DNA from: Scedosporium boydii
Lineage: Eukaryota > Ascomycota > Sordariomycetes > Microascales > Microascaceae
Assembly (NCBI GenBank): GCA_002221725.1
Contig: NJFT01000069.1
Location: 115,026 to 179,025, forward strand
DNA length: 64,000 bases
Direction of reading: 5' to 3'
Part shown: positions 11,463-22,987 of the stretch, piece after piece
Numbering within the stretch: the stretch's first letter is position 1
Layout: every line of letters begins with the position of its first letter
Notes under the pieces: model-generated
The model's input: only the letters and a program-made list of their open reading frames with translations
Database searches by the model: none
What the model was told of the DNA's origin: nothing
Program-made: the position numbers and the translations under genes

Positions 11463-12883
11463 CTATGCCATTGAAGAGCTTTCTCCTGCTTTTGCCCTCG
11501 GATCTAATGCCTTGAGCCGCCTTTCCACTCCGAGAAGGCCCTCCGTGTCCTCCTTGACATAGGCGACAAACTTCTCCGTTATCTGGGCGCACCATGGGTC
11601 GATGTAGTTAGTCCAAGCAATGGCAGCCGCGTAGTTGAGCGGGAGCCATATTACGAAGCAGGTGAGAAGCCTTAGCCCACCCACAGGCTCAAAATTGGTC
11701 GGTACCGTCTCGCCCTCGTCATTAACGTGGTCGGCGGGGACGCTGAAGCCAAAAAGCATCCAGCATAGCACGGTTCGAAGGATTGGCCCGTGGAGGAGGT
11801 AGACGGCAAACGACTGCTTCCCCAACCACAGGAAGTATTTGTTACTCAGCAGGCTCTGCAGAGACAGACTGAAGTGTATGCTAAGGGAGATGAGGTGTAA
11901 CCCAAATGTGGTGCTGAAGCGAGCGTAATCCGAGCCGGGGTAAAGGACAGAGTCGAGTAGGATGCGCAGGTTATTAGACCATGCGGTCCACTCTGTATTA
12001 TATTCGGGAAGAGAGGCGATGGCAAGGCCGGCAGCCATGCATAGGACGGAGATGACACGGCAGAGGATGGGTCGAGTGGTGAGGATGTTATTTGCAAAAG
12101 GGAGGTTTTGAAGGTCGGCAAGGAAGACACCCCAGAAGAACTGCATTCCAAAAGGGGCTTTTATCTCCTGTTAGCAGGGAACGCGAGCTCCAAGTATGCG
12201 TTCACGACATACCATCGTTGTCCAAGTAATAATACCACCACATAATCATGGCGGCCAGCATTCTGTACGCTGGATGCAGACAAGTCGTAACTATCATAAA
12301 AATGTAGACTAACATGCTGCCTTTAAGCAGCGGCATGAGGGTCCATTGGTTTTGGTCGTAGGAGTTGGAGTTCTCCGTCCACGTCTTGATAATATTGGTC
12401 CAGAGATCATTCAAGCTCTCCCAGAGGGTGGGAAGAGTCGGCGGACTCGTTCGAACAGTCCATTCGCTCCCGGAGTGTTTCGCAACATTAAAGGCGTTGA
12501 ACTGGGCGACGAGCCAGATGAGCAGCGTGGCGATGGTGGTGGGGAGAACGAAGCGCGGGACGCGGCGGATTGCGGATTTCGACAGCGCTTTGAGGGCGGC
12601 CTCTCGGTTCCCCTGTCGACTGAGGCGGATGGGCTTCAGGGCGCACACGTAGCCCGTGACCATGCTGAAGATGGCCACGCCGATGCGGCCCTGGATGAGT
12701 ACGCGGATAAACGGCCATTGTAGGAATCGAGTCGCGCCATTCTCGGACACGGCGGGGTGGAAGAGCTCGCCATCGAAGGCACGCGCGACGTGGGTGATGA
12801 CGACGGAGAGGGAAGCCAGTCCCCTCAGGCCCTGCGAGGCGTCAAGTCAGCCAAAGCGAAGGAGAAAGAAAAATAAATAAAGA

Positions 12884-12921
<38 letters not shown>

Positions 12922-13002
12922 AAAAAAAAAAAAGCGGCGCAAGAGGAGAAAAGGCGCCCATACATCAACCCATTTTACGTTTCCGTCCCTTTTAACCGGC
13001 AT
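11463..13002 (-). CDS. Membrane acyltransferase, family 3
   Basis: Model: complement of 11463..12157, 12213..12831 and 12964..13002, giving 450 residues. The 13-codon first exon ends VKWVD and joins GLRGLASLSVVITH, the usual start of acyltransferase-3 proteins, so the ATG at 13002 fits. The last intron (55 bp) has a TGCTAAC branch site. Several hydrophobic helices are visible, and a late LGKQSFAVYLLHGP matches the family's conserved C-terminal part. These proteins move acyl groups onto sugars or lipids in a membrane; the substrate here is unknown. Intron 1 is 132 bp and carries an unusual pyrimidine run of almost 50 nt on the coding strand. Confidence 0.88.
12886..12933. repeat. Poly(A) tract A23-G-A24 inside an intron
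   Basis: Twenty-three A, one G, then 24 A on the plus strand. On the transcribed strand it is a long poly(U) tract inside intron 1 of the acyltransferase gene, between donor 12963 and acceptor 12832. Confidence 0.95.
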
Positions 13003-15411
13003 CCTGGGACCATAGCTTGCCGTTGGCAGAAGGGCCGCAGAATGAAAATACGGCAACAAACGAAGCACATCAAAAAAAAAGAATGAGGCTCACAAATGTT
13101 AAACTAATAGTTCCGGGGCATCGGTCTTCAAACAAGGCAATCAGGGGCGTGGACGAAAAATTATTTAAATATAATCCATGTCGATCCTCGCGTCCGGCGC
13201 CAAGATGCCAAGGCAGAACGCCAGGAGGATGTGGTCCTGCGGGTCTCAACGTCGCGTGCCGTCCCCTTGACATCAGCAAGCAGGGACGGGCAAGAGGACC
13301 TATCACCCTGGCCGCCTTGCCAACGTGCTCGAGAGGGGTGGGTCCTTCCAGCGGTTCCCTGGCACAGCGCAATAGCAGCAAGGATTGTGATTCGAAAAAT
13401 ACGACTCCTTGCAGTAAAAGTACATCTTGGCGCCAGAAATCTTGGACGACGTTTATATTAACTTGACACCTGACTTAGATTGTGTCAAAGAATCAGAAAC
13501 CATGTCGTGGACATAATACGTAAAGGGCTCCATGGCAATTCTAGCGCCTGAGATAAAGTTTCTTAGCAATTTCGTCGCGTTCTTTGTCGGAAAGCCATTT
13601 ATCCGAGTCAGGAGAATATTTCTTGGGATTACGCACCGCCGCGCGTCTACGAAGTAAAGAGGATGGATCGCAACTTTCGCAAGGTTGGGACGTTCCTCCG
13701 GGCCATTTGCTAGGAAAGTGTTAATTTTCTCCAGGAGGTTATAGGTTCAAATGTGTTAAGGGATATCATGTAAGGCGGAGCGGTTGAAAGGTGTCAATGA
13801 TTTGATGAAGATCTTCGTGTCTTGGGAATTTGATCATGTACGCTTGGTATCCGCCAGTATTGAACCAGCTAGACCTTGTAAACAGTACCTGATAGAGCGC
13901 CAGTCGGACCAAGCTCACCATTTGGTAGCACAACTTCCAACCCACAGTGCATCACCCCGTGATCATGCAAGACTGTAAGCAGTGGACATCTTCGAGGGCT
14001 ATCATTGGAAAACCAATTCTTCACTGTTACCACCCTACGATACGGGCCGTATCCGACACCTCGCTCGGCGGCGATGCCGATACTCAGGTTTGGGATAGGA
14101 CTGCACGTCACTACACCACTTGAGTAGGGTCAGTTGGTTGATACATAGTCACTAATGGTTAGCCCCTTTTCTCTCGAAGTATCGTCCTTTGACTCCGAGA
14201 AACCGTTTGACTGCTGCTTTACTCCAGGTGCCCTCGATATTTTTTGACCATTTCCGAGTAATCGTAGGAAAATGCCTATCCTCTTTGCCATCCATGCTAT
14301 CGCGGGGCTTTGAGGACTTGTTCACCAAAAGGCTAATTGGCTCTTCTCTGGACTGCGGCACCACTATGTGGACTTGCACCGTCCAACTGTTGCAACTGGC
14401 GGAAAGGTTACGAGTGGCTGATGAATGGGGAGTTTCGTTCCGTCTCTGAATGTTTGAAAAAGGTCTGCCTCTGTCACGCTGTTCAGATTAATAATTTGAA
14501 GGCTCTGAGAGCTTTCATGGCCACGTGAGATAACAAAATGCAGAGCGAAGGATGTACCAACCATACGCTATTATATTGCCGACATTGGGTGTACCGATGT
14601 ACGAGGGAGGTTCCAGGCTGCATTTTTTGGGTCATCCTCAACCGGCTTTTTCTTCTGTGTTCTTGAAACAGGCACTTTTTGGCGGACTTGACTGATGGGT
14701 GTGGAAATCCGGATCGCTGAATGACTACTCTAGAATGTCTGCACTCGGAGAAACTCATCCTCGATAGAGTACCTGGCAGACATGAAATAGCCGATCTCTC
14801 GATATAGAGTTCCGATGCTATGTTTCTGATAGATAAACATAGCAAATCCAAGGCGTGCCTACGGTATAATTATAACCGCTTAACCCGAACGCAAAGTGTT
14901 ACATTGTAACAATCTAACTCGTTTTGCATGAAATGAGTCAAGAAACCTTGTAACAGGCACAAATGTGCTCTAGCGTATTCCTCATCCTATGTTTTTTCAG
15001 CAATAGTGAGGCGGACCAACTCTCTTGCATCCCGCTGGACGGATTGATGATTCGAGTCTGGATGATCAGAGCCAAATAATAGACCTCCTTTGTATATTCT
15101 GCGCACCTCAAAGGTCGTCGGACTTTCGGAGGCGGTTGAAAGTAGGGCGTGTCTGCCACATCCTCTTAGTATTCCTATCGATCACATAGGATTCCACGTA
15201 ATTCTGTGCCACCTCAGGCGGCGACCGAATGATCACACTGATACCCAATAACCTCGAAGGTGCGTTATATAGATTCGAGTCTTGGTTCTTTGATCTAGGC
15301 CGAGAGACTATGCTTGACGCTCACCCGGAGCCCGCACCCTCCCACTAAGCCCCTCCGCCGCCGTTCTAGAGGGAACGAGAACTTCACCGCTTCACAAACA
15401 CCAACGCAACC
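13003..15411. other. Gene-poor stretch with unrecognised open frames
   Basis: No recognisable gene. Short minus-strand frames at 13869-14111, 14152-14379 and 14483-14851 have protein-like composition and might be pieces of a decayed gene, but they match no family I know. The motif TACGAAGTA occurs at 13648-13656. Confidence 0.4.
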
Positions 15412-16176
15412 ATGGTCGATTCTACGCCCAAACGATACATCAAGGAACACAACTCTTACAGGCACTTCACCGTTGATACAAGCCGAGTAGATTATTACAA
15501 ACACTTCATCAGAGATTTGCGCGACTATGCCTAGGAGGTCAAAGGGATCCTTCCGCCCCAGGAAAACCGGCCCACCCGGTGCTTTGACGTGATCGTGCAT
15601 GTAAAATTGGAAGATGATAAACCATGAGCAAGGCTCAGGATTTGCCGGGACAACCTCTATCTGGTCGGGTACAGGGCCCGCGAGCGGAAATGGTACAAGC
15701 TCCGAAACGAAGACAGTCCCCTTTTCCCTACGAAGCCGACGCCTTGAACTTTGGTGGCAGTTACACAAGCTTGATGACTGTTGGACGTCAATGGCAGATA
15801 TCCGATATTCGCCTTGGGAAACAGGCATTTCGAGGGGCCGCGCTCACTCTTTCTTCGTCCCCAGAGATCAACACCGACAAGAAAGATATAGCGCGGGCGT
15901 TGATTTCTCGTTGTCATTATAATGGTTTGCGAAGCCATGAGGTTCCACCCCATCCATGACCACATTTTTGAGTACTACTACTGTGCGTATCAGATGACGG
16001 AGGAAATGGTCGGTTGTACGAAGAGCTGGCAGGATCTTTCCATGGCTATCCAAAACGAAATGGAGCCGGGTAGATGGCGGACCCGGTTTGGGCATTTGTA
16101 TATAAGGGGCGTTTCTGAAGCAACTCGCATAGTCGCTCTGATGTTGAATGCAAGGGGGCAGATCTCTAAAGATTGA
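15412..16176 (+). pseudogene. Decayed ribosome-inactivating-protein-like (RIP domain) gene
   Basis: About 254 codons collinear with the N-glycosidase domain of ribosome-inactivating proteins, which depurinate the large rRNA. Landmarks in order: an N-terminal YYKHFI..LR helix, NLYLVGYR (first active-site Tyr region), FGGSYTSL (second Tyr region), CEAMRF (the E-A-x-R catalytic pair) and SWQDLS..IQ (the Trp helix). Four breaks disable it: in-frame TAG at 15532-15534, in-frame TGA at 15625-15627, a frame change between about 15700 and 15735, and a compensating change back between about 15890 and 15920. It ends at TGA 16174-16176. No signal peptide or lectin chain is visible. It should not make an active protein as it stands. 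The domain call rests on motif order, without a database search. Confidence 0.68.
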
Positions 16177-16719
16177 GAATGAGGTTGTACAGGATGTGGT
16201 AGGGGAGGATCGAGTTTCCATCATGTCATCTCTAAACTTTAGGCTCACAGGGTTTGTTAGGTGGTACGGAAGGTTGTCTTCTGCCGCCTTCAGCCCTCGG
16301 GCTAGCTTTCTGAAGTGCCCCCTCACCACCTATGCTGCGGCATGATACTTCCAAGTTACAGGATGACTGGGGAGGTCAGAGTCCATCGCCCCCGGGAGCG
16401 GGGCCTCAGCAAAGGCCGAGGTGAAACAGCACATGCATTGCTACTACAGGTGTAAGAGGAAGTGGGAAAACCCCCCATTACGTGGCAGCGAGGCGGGGAC
16501 TCCAGATTGTTGCTGGCCGATTATTCTAGTAGCCGTGCCAGAGTCAATTGCCACGTCACAGGTTTCCTCTCGAAATCTAGCTGCATTGGCTCCTGGCTGG
16601 TTTATTCTCCTGTATGCTCGTATGTACTTATTCAAGGATTCCATGGCGGTGGTGGCGGTGGCTGGAACGAGGACAGCTTAAAAATTTTTGAAAAAACATA
16701 TAAAACGATACACATCTAA
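16177..16719. other. Intergenic region, nothing recognised
   Basis: This lies between the RIP-like remnant and the 3' end of the membrane protein gene. Short open frames occur on both strands, none with family features. Confidence 0.5.
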
Positions 16720-17817
16720 CTAAGTTCGTTCCCAACCTTTCCCTCGCCGGTTGGCCGATAACCAGCAGGTAGGAGAGCGAGAGTCAGAATCACAGCCAAT
16801 AGTACATCCAGGAAGGAGACCAATGACAAATGGCCATATCCGTAGTGTAAGTTCAATAAGGTGGTCAACCCAGACTGGGAGGGGATCGTCTTTCAAGAGC
16901 CGAGCGAGAGCGATGCCTAGTCCGGTTGTAGCCCCAACCGCAATAAAAAGATTCATTGATACCACAGTTTGGGAAGCCTAATTGTTCATGTTAACATTGC
17001 ATTGCTCCCCGCGAAGTCTGTTTTTCACACTTAACGGCATTGGAACCCTTAACTTACTTCACGGAAAGGTTCATCGGTGCTCTTGTTCACCAAAAACACA
17101 ACCGGATAAGTGACGACGATGGAGATCCAAGCCAAGACAGCAAAAACCAGTCCCAAGACCTCCCTCAAGTCCTCAGCGTCTTCCCTTTTCACGTTGTCGT
17201 TGCTCGCCCAATCAGCAGATGCAACACAATCGATTCCGGGAACGAAGTGCGCCAAAGCGAGACCGGCGAGCACTATGCTGGTGCCCCAGGCCATGTAGCG
17301 GAGGTGTCGGTCGTGCGGCTGGGTCTGGTACCTCGTGGAACAGCGCTTGATGCACATCGCGAGCTCTACCAGAACGGAGACGAAAGTCGCCACCGCAATT
17401 TCGAAGACGAAGGTGGAGATTAGCTCCACCGCGTAATCGGCTTGATGGATCCCTTCCCTCCTGGAAGCGTAATATGCGCCCAATTTCATTCCCAGGGAAG
17501 CAAGAACAAGAGTCAACGCACTAAAGAAATGAGAGTTAGGAGGGAGCAACGCGCAGAGAGTTAGATCATGTCAGAGAGGCACACAATATCCAAAATAGGC
17601 CGACAGCCTTCATCAGTGCCTTTGCTGGCCTAAGCTGTGCGTTCTTGGGAGACGCCCGCATGGCCGAGACCACCACTGCGACGAGACATATTATCGTTAA
17701 GAGGAGTAAAACGGCCTCCGCCCAAATAACCGAATCTGGTTCAGCTCGCCTGCCGAACCGCCGCCGAAACAAGGCCTTTTCCGACGCCAGGTTTCCGTCC
17801 GTCAGGTGCAGCTCCAT
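16720..17817 (-). CDS. Seven-helix integral membrane protein, unknown function
   Basis: Model: complement of 16720..16977, 17058..17520 and 17585..17817, giving 317 residues; introns are 80 and 64 bp, GT-AG. Seven hydrophobic segments can be read: about residues 30-54, 68-92, 106-133, 150-172, 202-226, 235-258 and 268-290. The layout (short hydrophilic N-terminus, seven helices) recalls fungal rhodopsin-like or PTH11-like receptors, but there is no CFEM domain and no motif I could assign. The ATG at 17817 is the first in frame. It is divergent from the F-box gene across about 660 bp. The structure is well supported; the function is not known. Confidence 0.7.
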
Positions 17818-18479
17818 AAAACGCGGTTGGTGGTCGTAGAACGAGGGTAGATCGTGAGCTGAACACGTTCAGCGTTCGGGCATGGATGGGTCGAATTTTC
17901 CGTCGGGGAAAATGAGGGATTGTGCGAGATAGTTGAATAAAATGTAAAGGAGAGGGTGATGATCTTTAATCGCGTGATCGCGAACCAGTGTAGATTATCT
18001 TTGAAACTCAGCCCCCGCGACAAGCCAGGGTTGCTTGATTTAATCCAGTTCGCATCCTGCTGTGCCGTAGGCGCAGCTGTCAGGGTGGGAGCGATGGCAC
18101 TCTATTTCTTGGCGGTCGAACAAGGATCACGGCCGAGCCAGCCAATGGCTGATATTATTTTTTTTTGCGTTACGTATCCACACCGGCGAGGTGTGGGAAG
18201 GCAAGGACGGCAAGTTGTACGAAGTAATCGACATGGAATCATCCCGTGTGCACGAAAAGGCCTTTCCATTTTCCCCGCCCGATGATGGGAGGGTGCCTGC
18301 CGCGGATGCCAAGGCCGACTATATGAGGTGACTACAGGTGGACAGTCGTAGTATAAAATTGAAGTTCTGTCCTGGTTACCTCGGCACAAAGCTTCGCATA
18401 ACTCTTCAACTTAACACCCAGCAAAGTATCACAAAGTATCACCTTGAATGTGGGGTAACAGCCTCAGCAACTTGTTAAG
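17818..18479. other. Divergent promoter region between membrane protein and F-box genes
   Basis: No gene. It should hold both promoters. The motif TACGAAGTA occurs at 18218-18226. Confidence 0.5.
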
Positions 18480-19630
18480 ATGGCTACAAGAGCTGTGATC
18501 GGAATACCCGAACTACTGCGGGAGATTGCATCCCACGTGCGTTACCTCTTCGAATGCAATCAGCCTAGACCTTGCTAATCTATTTACCAGATATACGCGC
18601 CTACATCTTTGAGCCAGCTCTGCCTAGTTAATCATGCTTTCAAAGCCGCCTTCACACCTCAGCTTTACCGCTGCCTAACCTGGGACGCGAGTAATGTCAA
18701 GTTTCTCACTGATCCCGACCGGCGTCGCTACTTACTGAAGGATAGCAAGCTGGCCTATACCAAGATTTTTATCATCGCACGGTCCGGAGCGGAAGCGCTA
18801 CACTCTGCTTGGAGAAGTGAGAATCCACGTAAGGATATGTATTGGAGGCACGAAGACCATTGGTATTTTACTGGCCTAGAGAATGTATGGACTCCGCTGA
18901 ACGATGCAATTGTCGAAATCTGTCAACATACCCATGGGCTACAAACTTTTGCGTAAGTGTACTGATGGGAGAATGGTTGGACAATAGGCACATGCTCACC
19001 TATAACTTTTCACTTGGTAGTTCCCAGAACATAGCGATACGTTGCGACAGTGTAGCTACGCTGTCTTCTATATCGTCGCTGCGTAACATCTCGATTGAAT
19101 TCCACGAAGACAATGAAGGATTCTTGAACTTTGACTCGGACGCGACAGAGCAAACTCTGAACAGATTTCGTCATCCAGAAGAGCAATTTGCATTTGCCGG
19201 CTTGCGAAAACTATCACTACTGCTTCTTTGGGGGGATATTAGAGCCTGGAGGAATCAAATCCTCAAAACTATCCTCAATTCTCCAGACCTGGAATTTCTC
19301 GCACTATCAATAGAAGGATCAGCCCTATATGAGCCCGACGACGACACAGTTCGAGCAGGAGCTCCTGATCTATCGTTTAGGGCGGACACGTTCCAATGGT
19401 TGAGTCGAGAGTATGCAACAGCCACAGGTCGTCCGTTACAGTTCAAATCTACACAATTCGACTACGGGAGGCTTCCTAACGCTGTTGTAGTAGAAGGTTG
19501 GGCGGGTCATAATGGGCTGGACGTGGTCTACATCTGGGGTGAGGACAATGGCCCATTTCTCAAAGGCTTAGATGCGTTTCCTATGTTAGATATCGGGCCG
19601 CAACTGCAACCCCCATACGACGGGCTATAA
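18480..19630 (+). CDS. F-box domain protein
   Basis: Model: 18480..18536, 18591..18952 and 19021..19630, giving 342 residues; introns are 54 and 68 bp. The N-terminus reads IPELLREIASHIY..LSQLCLVN, a typical fungal F-box start (LPxELLxxIxxxL..LSxLxLVxR), followed by PQLYRCLTW. The rest lacks clear leucine-rich repeats but has LRNISIEF and LRKLSLLLLW segments like degenerate ones. F-box proteins link substrates to SCF ubiquitin ligases through Skp1; the target here is unknown. The first exon has 19 codons; its ATG is the first in the leader, and the joined frame is continuous. Confidence 0.78.
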
Positions 19631-20000
19631 TCGTTGAATAATTTCGAGATGACTTTATTTGATATCAGTTATGGGAATTATTAATAAACAGCACTACTTT
19701 CTACAGAACTCCGATAGCCCGGAGCCTTACCAGCGAGTTCGAGTAGATTTCAGCTAATAAATTATTAAAGAGCTTCAGGTTAGACCTGAACCGAAATACC
19801 GAAATACTATAGTAACCTAATGGCTCGGAGCTTGGATTTTGATCCATTTACAGGCGCGGGAATAGTCTCGGTTTCCTGGAGAAAACCGGTTTGAGGACGC
19901 ACACGGCGTCCGGCTTTCCGTGATCACAAGCAGGACCATGCAACCTCAATCCCTCTTTCGATGGCTGTAAGTCTCAACCCTTTCAGGCATGAACTAGCTA
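19631..20000. other. Intergenic region, nothing recognised
   Basis: Short AT-rich 3' flank of the F-box gene. No feature was recognised. Confidence 0.5.
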
Positions 20001-20620
20001 ATGGACGGGAACAAATCATTTCACGAAACCCGTTATGAATTTCGATCACTTCTCCGTACGTGATTCTCTCTCTCTCTCTCTCTCTCTCCCCCCCTCCCCT
20101 TTTTTATTTTCCCTCTCATAAGCACGACGGGGCAAACGTCAATCTGATGAGCTGAAACTAGCGCGCCGTCTCGAGTATCGGCAATCTGTCCAACGCCGAA
20201 AGAAACGCAATCGCAAAATCACTCTCCAAAGTCCTCCGCGACTGCCTCCGCACATTCCAGCTCACCCACGGACAGGAAATCTACACAATGGAGCCGGGCT
20301 GCCTCGCGCAATCGCTACCGTCAGATCCTAGGTACAAGGGGCTAGCAACGCGTCGAGTACTCTGGGCTTGCCTACCGCACTTGAGTCTCGAGCCTTACGT
20401 CGGCCGCCGAGCCGCCGATTCGACCGGCGGTCAGTCATCGTCGACGGCGCTTTCTCCCCGCGGCGGTCTAGACGTTCCCGTCCAGACACTTCTGCAAAGC
20501 CAGCACGTGCACGTTTCGAAGCGGCGGGATTTACAACAGGTCATCTGCCGGGGGGTTAAAGCTTACGGTGGCGGCGGACGTTGTCTGCATGGTGTGGGGT
20601 ATCATCCTAGGCAGTTGTGA
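20001..20620 (+). pseudogene. Probable degraded gene of an unnamed fungal family
   Basis: Protein-like segments appear in changing frames. An N-terminal piece (MDGNKSFHETRYEFRSLL) at 20001 ends at a GTACGT donor. A basic stretch (ELKLARRLEYRQSVQ) lies near 20150-20195. A longer segment in another frame from about 20165 includes VLRDCLRTFQLTHGQEIY and ends at 20620. A third frame near 20568 appears to carry on. The order recalls a recurrent family of fungal hypothetical proteins, but no single set of introns joins the pieces. I read it as frame-shifted; a mis-modelled intact gene is possible. Confidence 0.35.
20065..20088. repeat. Microsatellite (TC)12
   Basis: Twelve perfect TC units followed by a C-rich run, probably in an intron of the degraded gene at 20.0-20.6 kb. 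Confidence 0.9.
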
Positions 20621-22987
20621 GGACGCGTTTCTTTTCAAGTTGTGGGAAAACGTCCTACTTGCTTGCACTCATTCTAATTATTCATGGTCCGCTTTCCAGC
20701 GATGCTCATCACATAAGGCCGGAACCCCGATACCACTCTTGGCGGGGATATCGTCGTGAAGACAACCAGTCCGCTACAAACCCCTACACCGGACCGAAAG
20801 ATATCGGTATACTATGGGTCCTCCGTGATGTGGTCTATTCCGCCGCAGGAATGTCAGACCTGGTTTGTGACTTTTCAGTATAGCCAACTTTCAGATAATA
20901 TTATTCTGAAGATTAGGGCTCCTTTCTATGGATGTAAACGAAACGAAAAAAACAAATACAATCAAGAGGTGACAAAATATAAACTAATATATTTCTTCTC
21001 ATAAGAAGGCAAAGCCGGACATAAGTTAAAGATCGTGGTTACCCATTGATACTTCATTATTTTTGAAGATAATCCTAGGCTCTCCGACATTAGCATCGGT
21101 TCCCATATGACTGGCAGTTTATAATGTCTATGGACACAAGTTGTAAGAAGATTCAGAACTACTATAGGGTCTAAGGAGTAATTTGCTATGGTACATCTCT
21201 GGGGTTAGTTGAGGTGTGTAGCCGGCGCAAATAGTATCGAGGTAAAACTGTATATTGGGCGATCGGCCGGCCACTTCCGATACGCTGCCAGATCATAGCC
21301 AGCACTTGGTCGATACCCTACCTTCAAGCATGACATTACCCCGAGCTGTCATGAACTATGACTTTTCGGCTGCCTGATACCATACCTGATTTCCGTAAAG
21401 GGACAGTCTGGACAGTGGACTGACACAATGTGATGAAGTAACCCTGACATCATATAATCGGGCCTTGTTAAGGTTTCTCAGGGTCTATAAGAGCAGGTAA
21501 AGTTCAATCCGCCCTTCCTCCACGATTTACTGCACCCCTATTCTGAGAAATCGACGAATCATCCACTTAATTATCCACGCGACCAAGGAAATCAAGATGT
21601 GTGCCAGCAGAAACCCCGAGTCACTTACCAATGAGGGAGAGTTCCACGCTCGAGTTCCTCCATCCAAGCCCATGATGAAGGGAGGTGTAAGTGAGAATCT
21701 TTCTAGATACCCGCCCGCCCAAAAGAAAAGAGAACCCAGAAAAACACACAGGGCCACGCTGATACCTACTTTAGCATGCTCCCGGCGTTCATCTCGGTAA
21801 GGATGCCGTCCCCGAATTCTCCGCAGAGACATACCCCCCAGGGACTGCACCTCGCGAGAACACCTACCTGCCGAATCCATACGATGAGTCCGGACGTCGA
21901 CCTTCGCACCCGGAAATGGAGAGGCCTACTCGCAAACCCTTGGAGACGGCTCAAGGCGGGGCCAGCACAGAAAGTCACCGGGGTCAGGGACAACCCGGTC
22001 AGGGCACGACGTCGAAGGCCTCTCAGGGCGGCCATTAGGTCGTGGGAGCCAACAGGACTGATCCCATGGGAGGAAAGCGATTCAACAGAAGCGTTCCTTG
22101 CATCAACGGGAGAGTAAAATAAAGATAGCGTCCCTCAAGCATGGGAATGAGTTCCCGTGTCCGGAGATAGAGTTGCTAGTCGAGCCGTATTAAACAACAT
22201 GAGGCAGAAAGTTATTGAGCTGTCTTCGCAAAGGAGCCTCGATTCCCGCGAATTCTATCCTCCGTTTGTGTTACATACCTACCACTCAGGTCGCCATGTC
22301 ATTAGACGATATCCAGGATGTGTATTTGATTGTCGTAGCCAACCTCCTCGATTCGTCTTTGTGTGACATTGATTTGCTAGCTATTATCCTCCAGCGGAAT
22401 ATCCACGAATAATGGGAATTGTTAAGAAAGAAATCGTCTTGCCGATCCAACTCGTTTTTGGTGTCAACTTTCGGGAAGCGCGGACCCCGAACTTCGCCTT
22501 GAGAAGCGCTCCCGGGTCCCATGAAATGGTCAAAGCTCGCTTCCCCAACCAGGCAGCAGCAAACGAGACATGATACGATCCGGAGCTGACAGTCCCGAGC
22601 CAGGCGAGGCTTATTGGTTGGCTCAGCTACCCGATGCGGGGCAAATCAACAAATAGGCTCTCCAATCATAAACCCAATTGAACTCAACTCAATTGGTTGT
22701 GACGGGAGCCGGAAGGGACGGGACAACGGAGATCGGAGTGTCCACGATCCAACATCAACTTCTTCTGTCCCTGCCTGCATGCAGAGGATTGCGGACGAGG
22801 AACCCCTATGTTCTTTTCCATCAATTGACGAGCACTATTTAGTCGGCCCGGTGCCAACCTCGAGCCTTTCCCTTCTGGCTCTCTTCTTCGCTTCCAACTT
22901 CCAAGTCCACCAAGAACATCCCGCCTCGTTATATCGGACGCAAGAAAAAGAACGAACTCAAGACTTGCCCTCCAATCATCAGAAGAA
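20621..22987. other. Intergenic region with one possible small gene
   Basis: Apart from the possible two-helix frame listed separately at 21527-21880, no gene was recognised. The last 400 bases before 22988 are the probable promoter and leader of the sterol isomerase-like gene. Confidence 0.45.
21527..21880 (-). CDS. Possible exon of a small two-helix membrane protein
   Basis: The frame holds two hydrophobic segments, VGISVALCVFLGSLFFW and ILISLVAWIIKWM, separated by a short loop, and ends in a basic tail. Upstream frames reach 22035 and contain GTATGT-like donors, but no exon model was decisive. It may be a real small membrane protein or chance. Confidence 0.25.
   Translation of the reverse strand: MDSAGRCSREVQSLGGMSLRRIRGRHPYRDERREHAKVGISVALCVFLGSLFFWAGGYLERFSLTPPFIMGLDGGTRAWNSPSLVSDSGFLLAHILISLVAWIIKWMIRRFLRIGVQ

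Noticed and set aside
13017..13466. 149-codon plus-strand frame
   Set aside because: Biased composition, no motif, and it covers the acyltransferase first exon and leader on the other strand.
15472..15534. 63-bp intron removing the TAG at 15532
   Set aside because: It keeps frame, but it would delete the YYKHFI..LR helix that is part of the RIP fold.
15295..15828. 177-codon minus-strand frame as a gene
   Set aside because: It lies opposite the RIP-like remnant, which has ordered family motifs on the plus strand; the minus frame has none.
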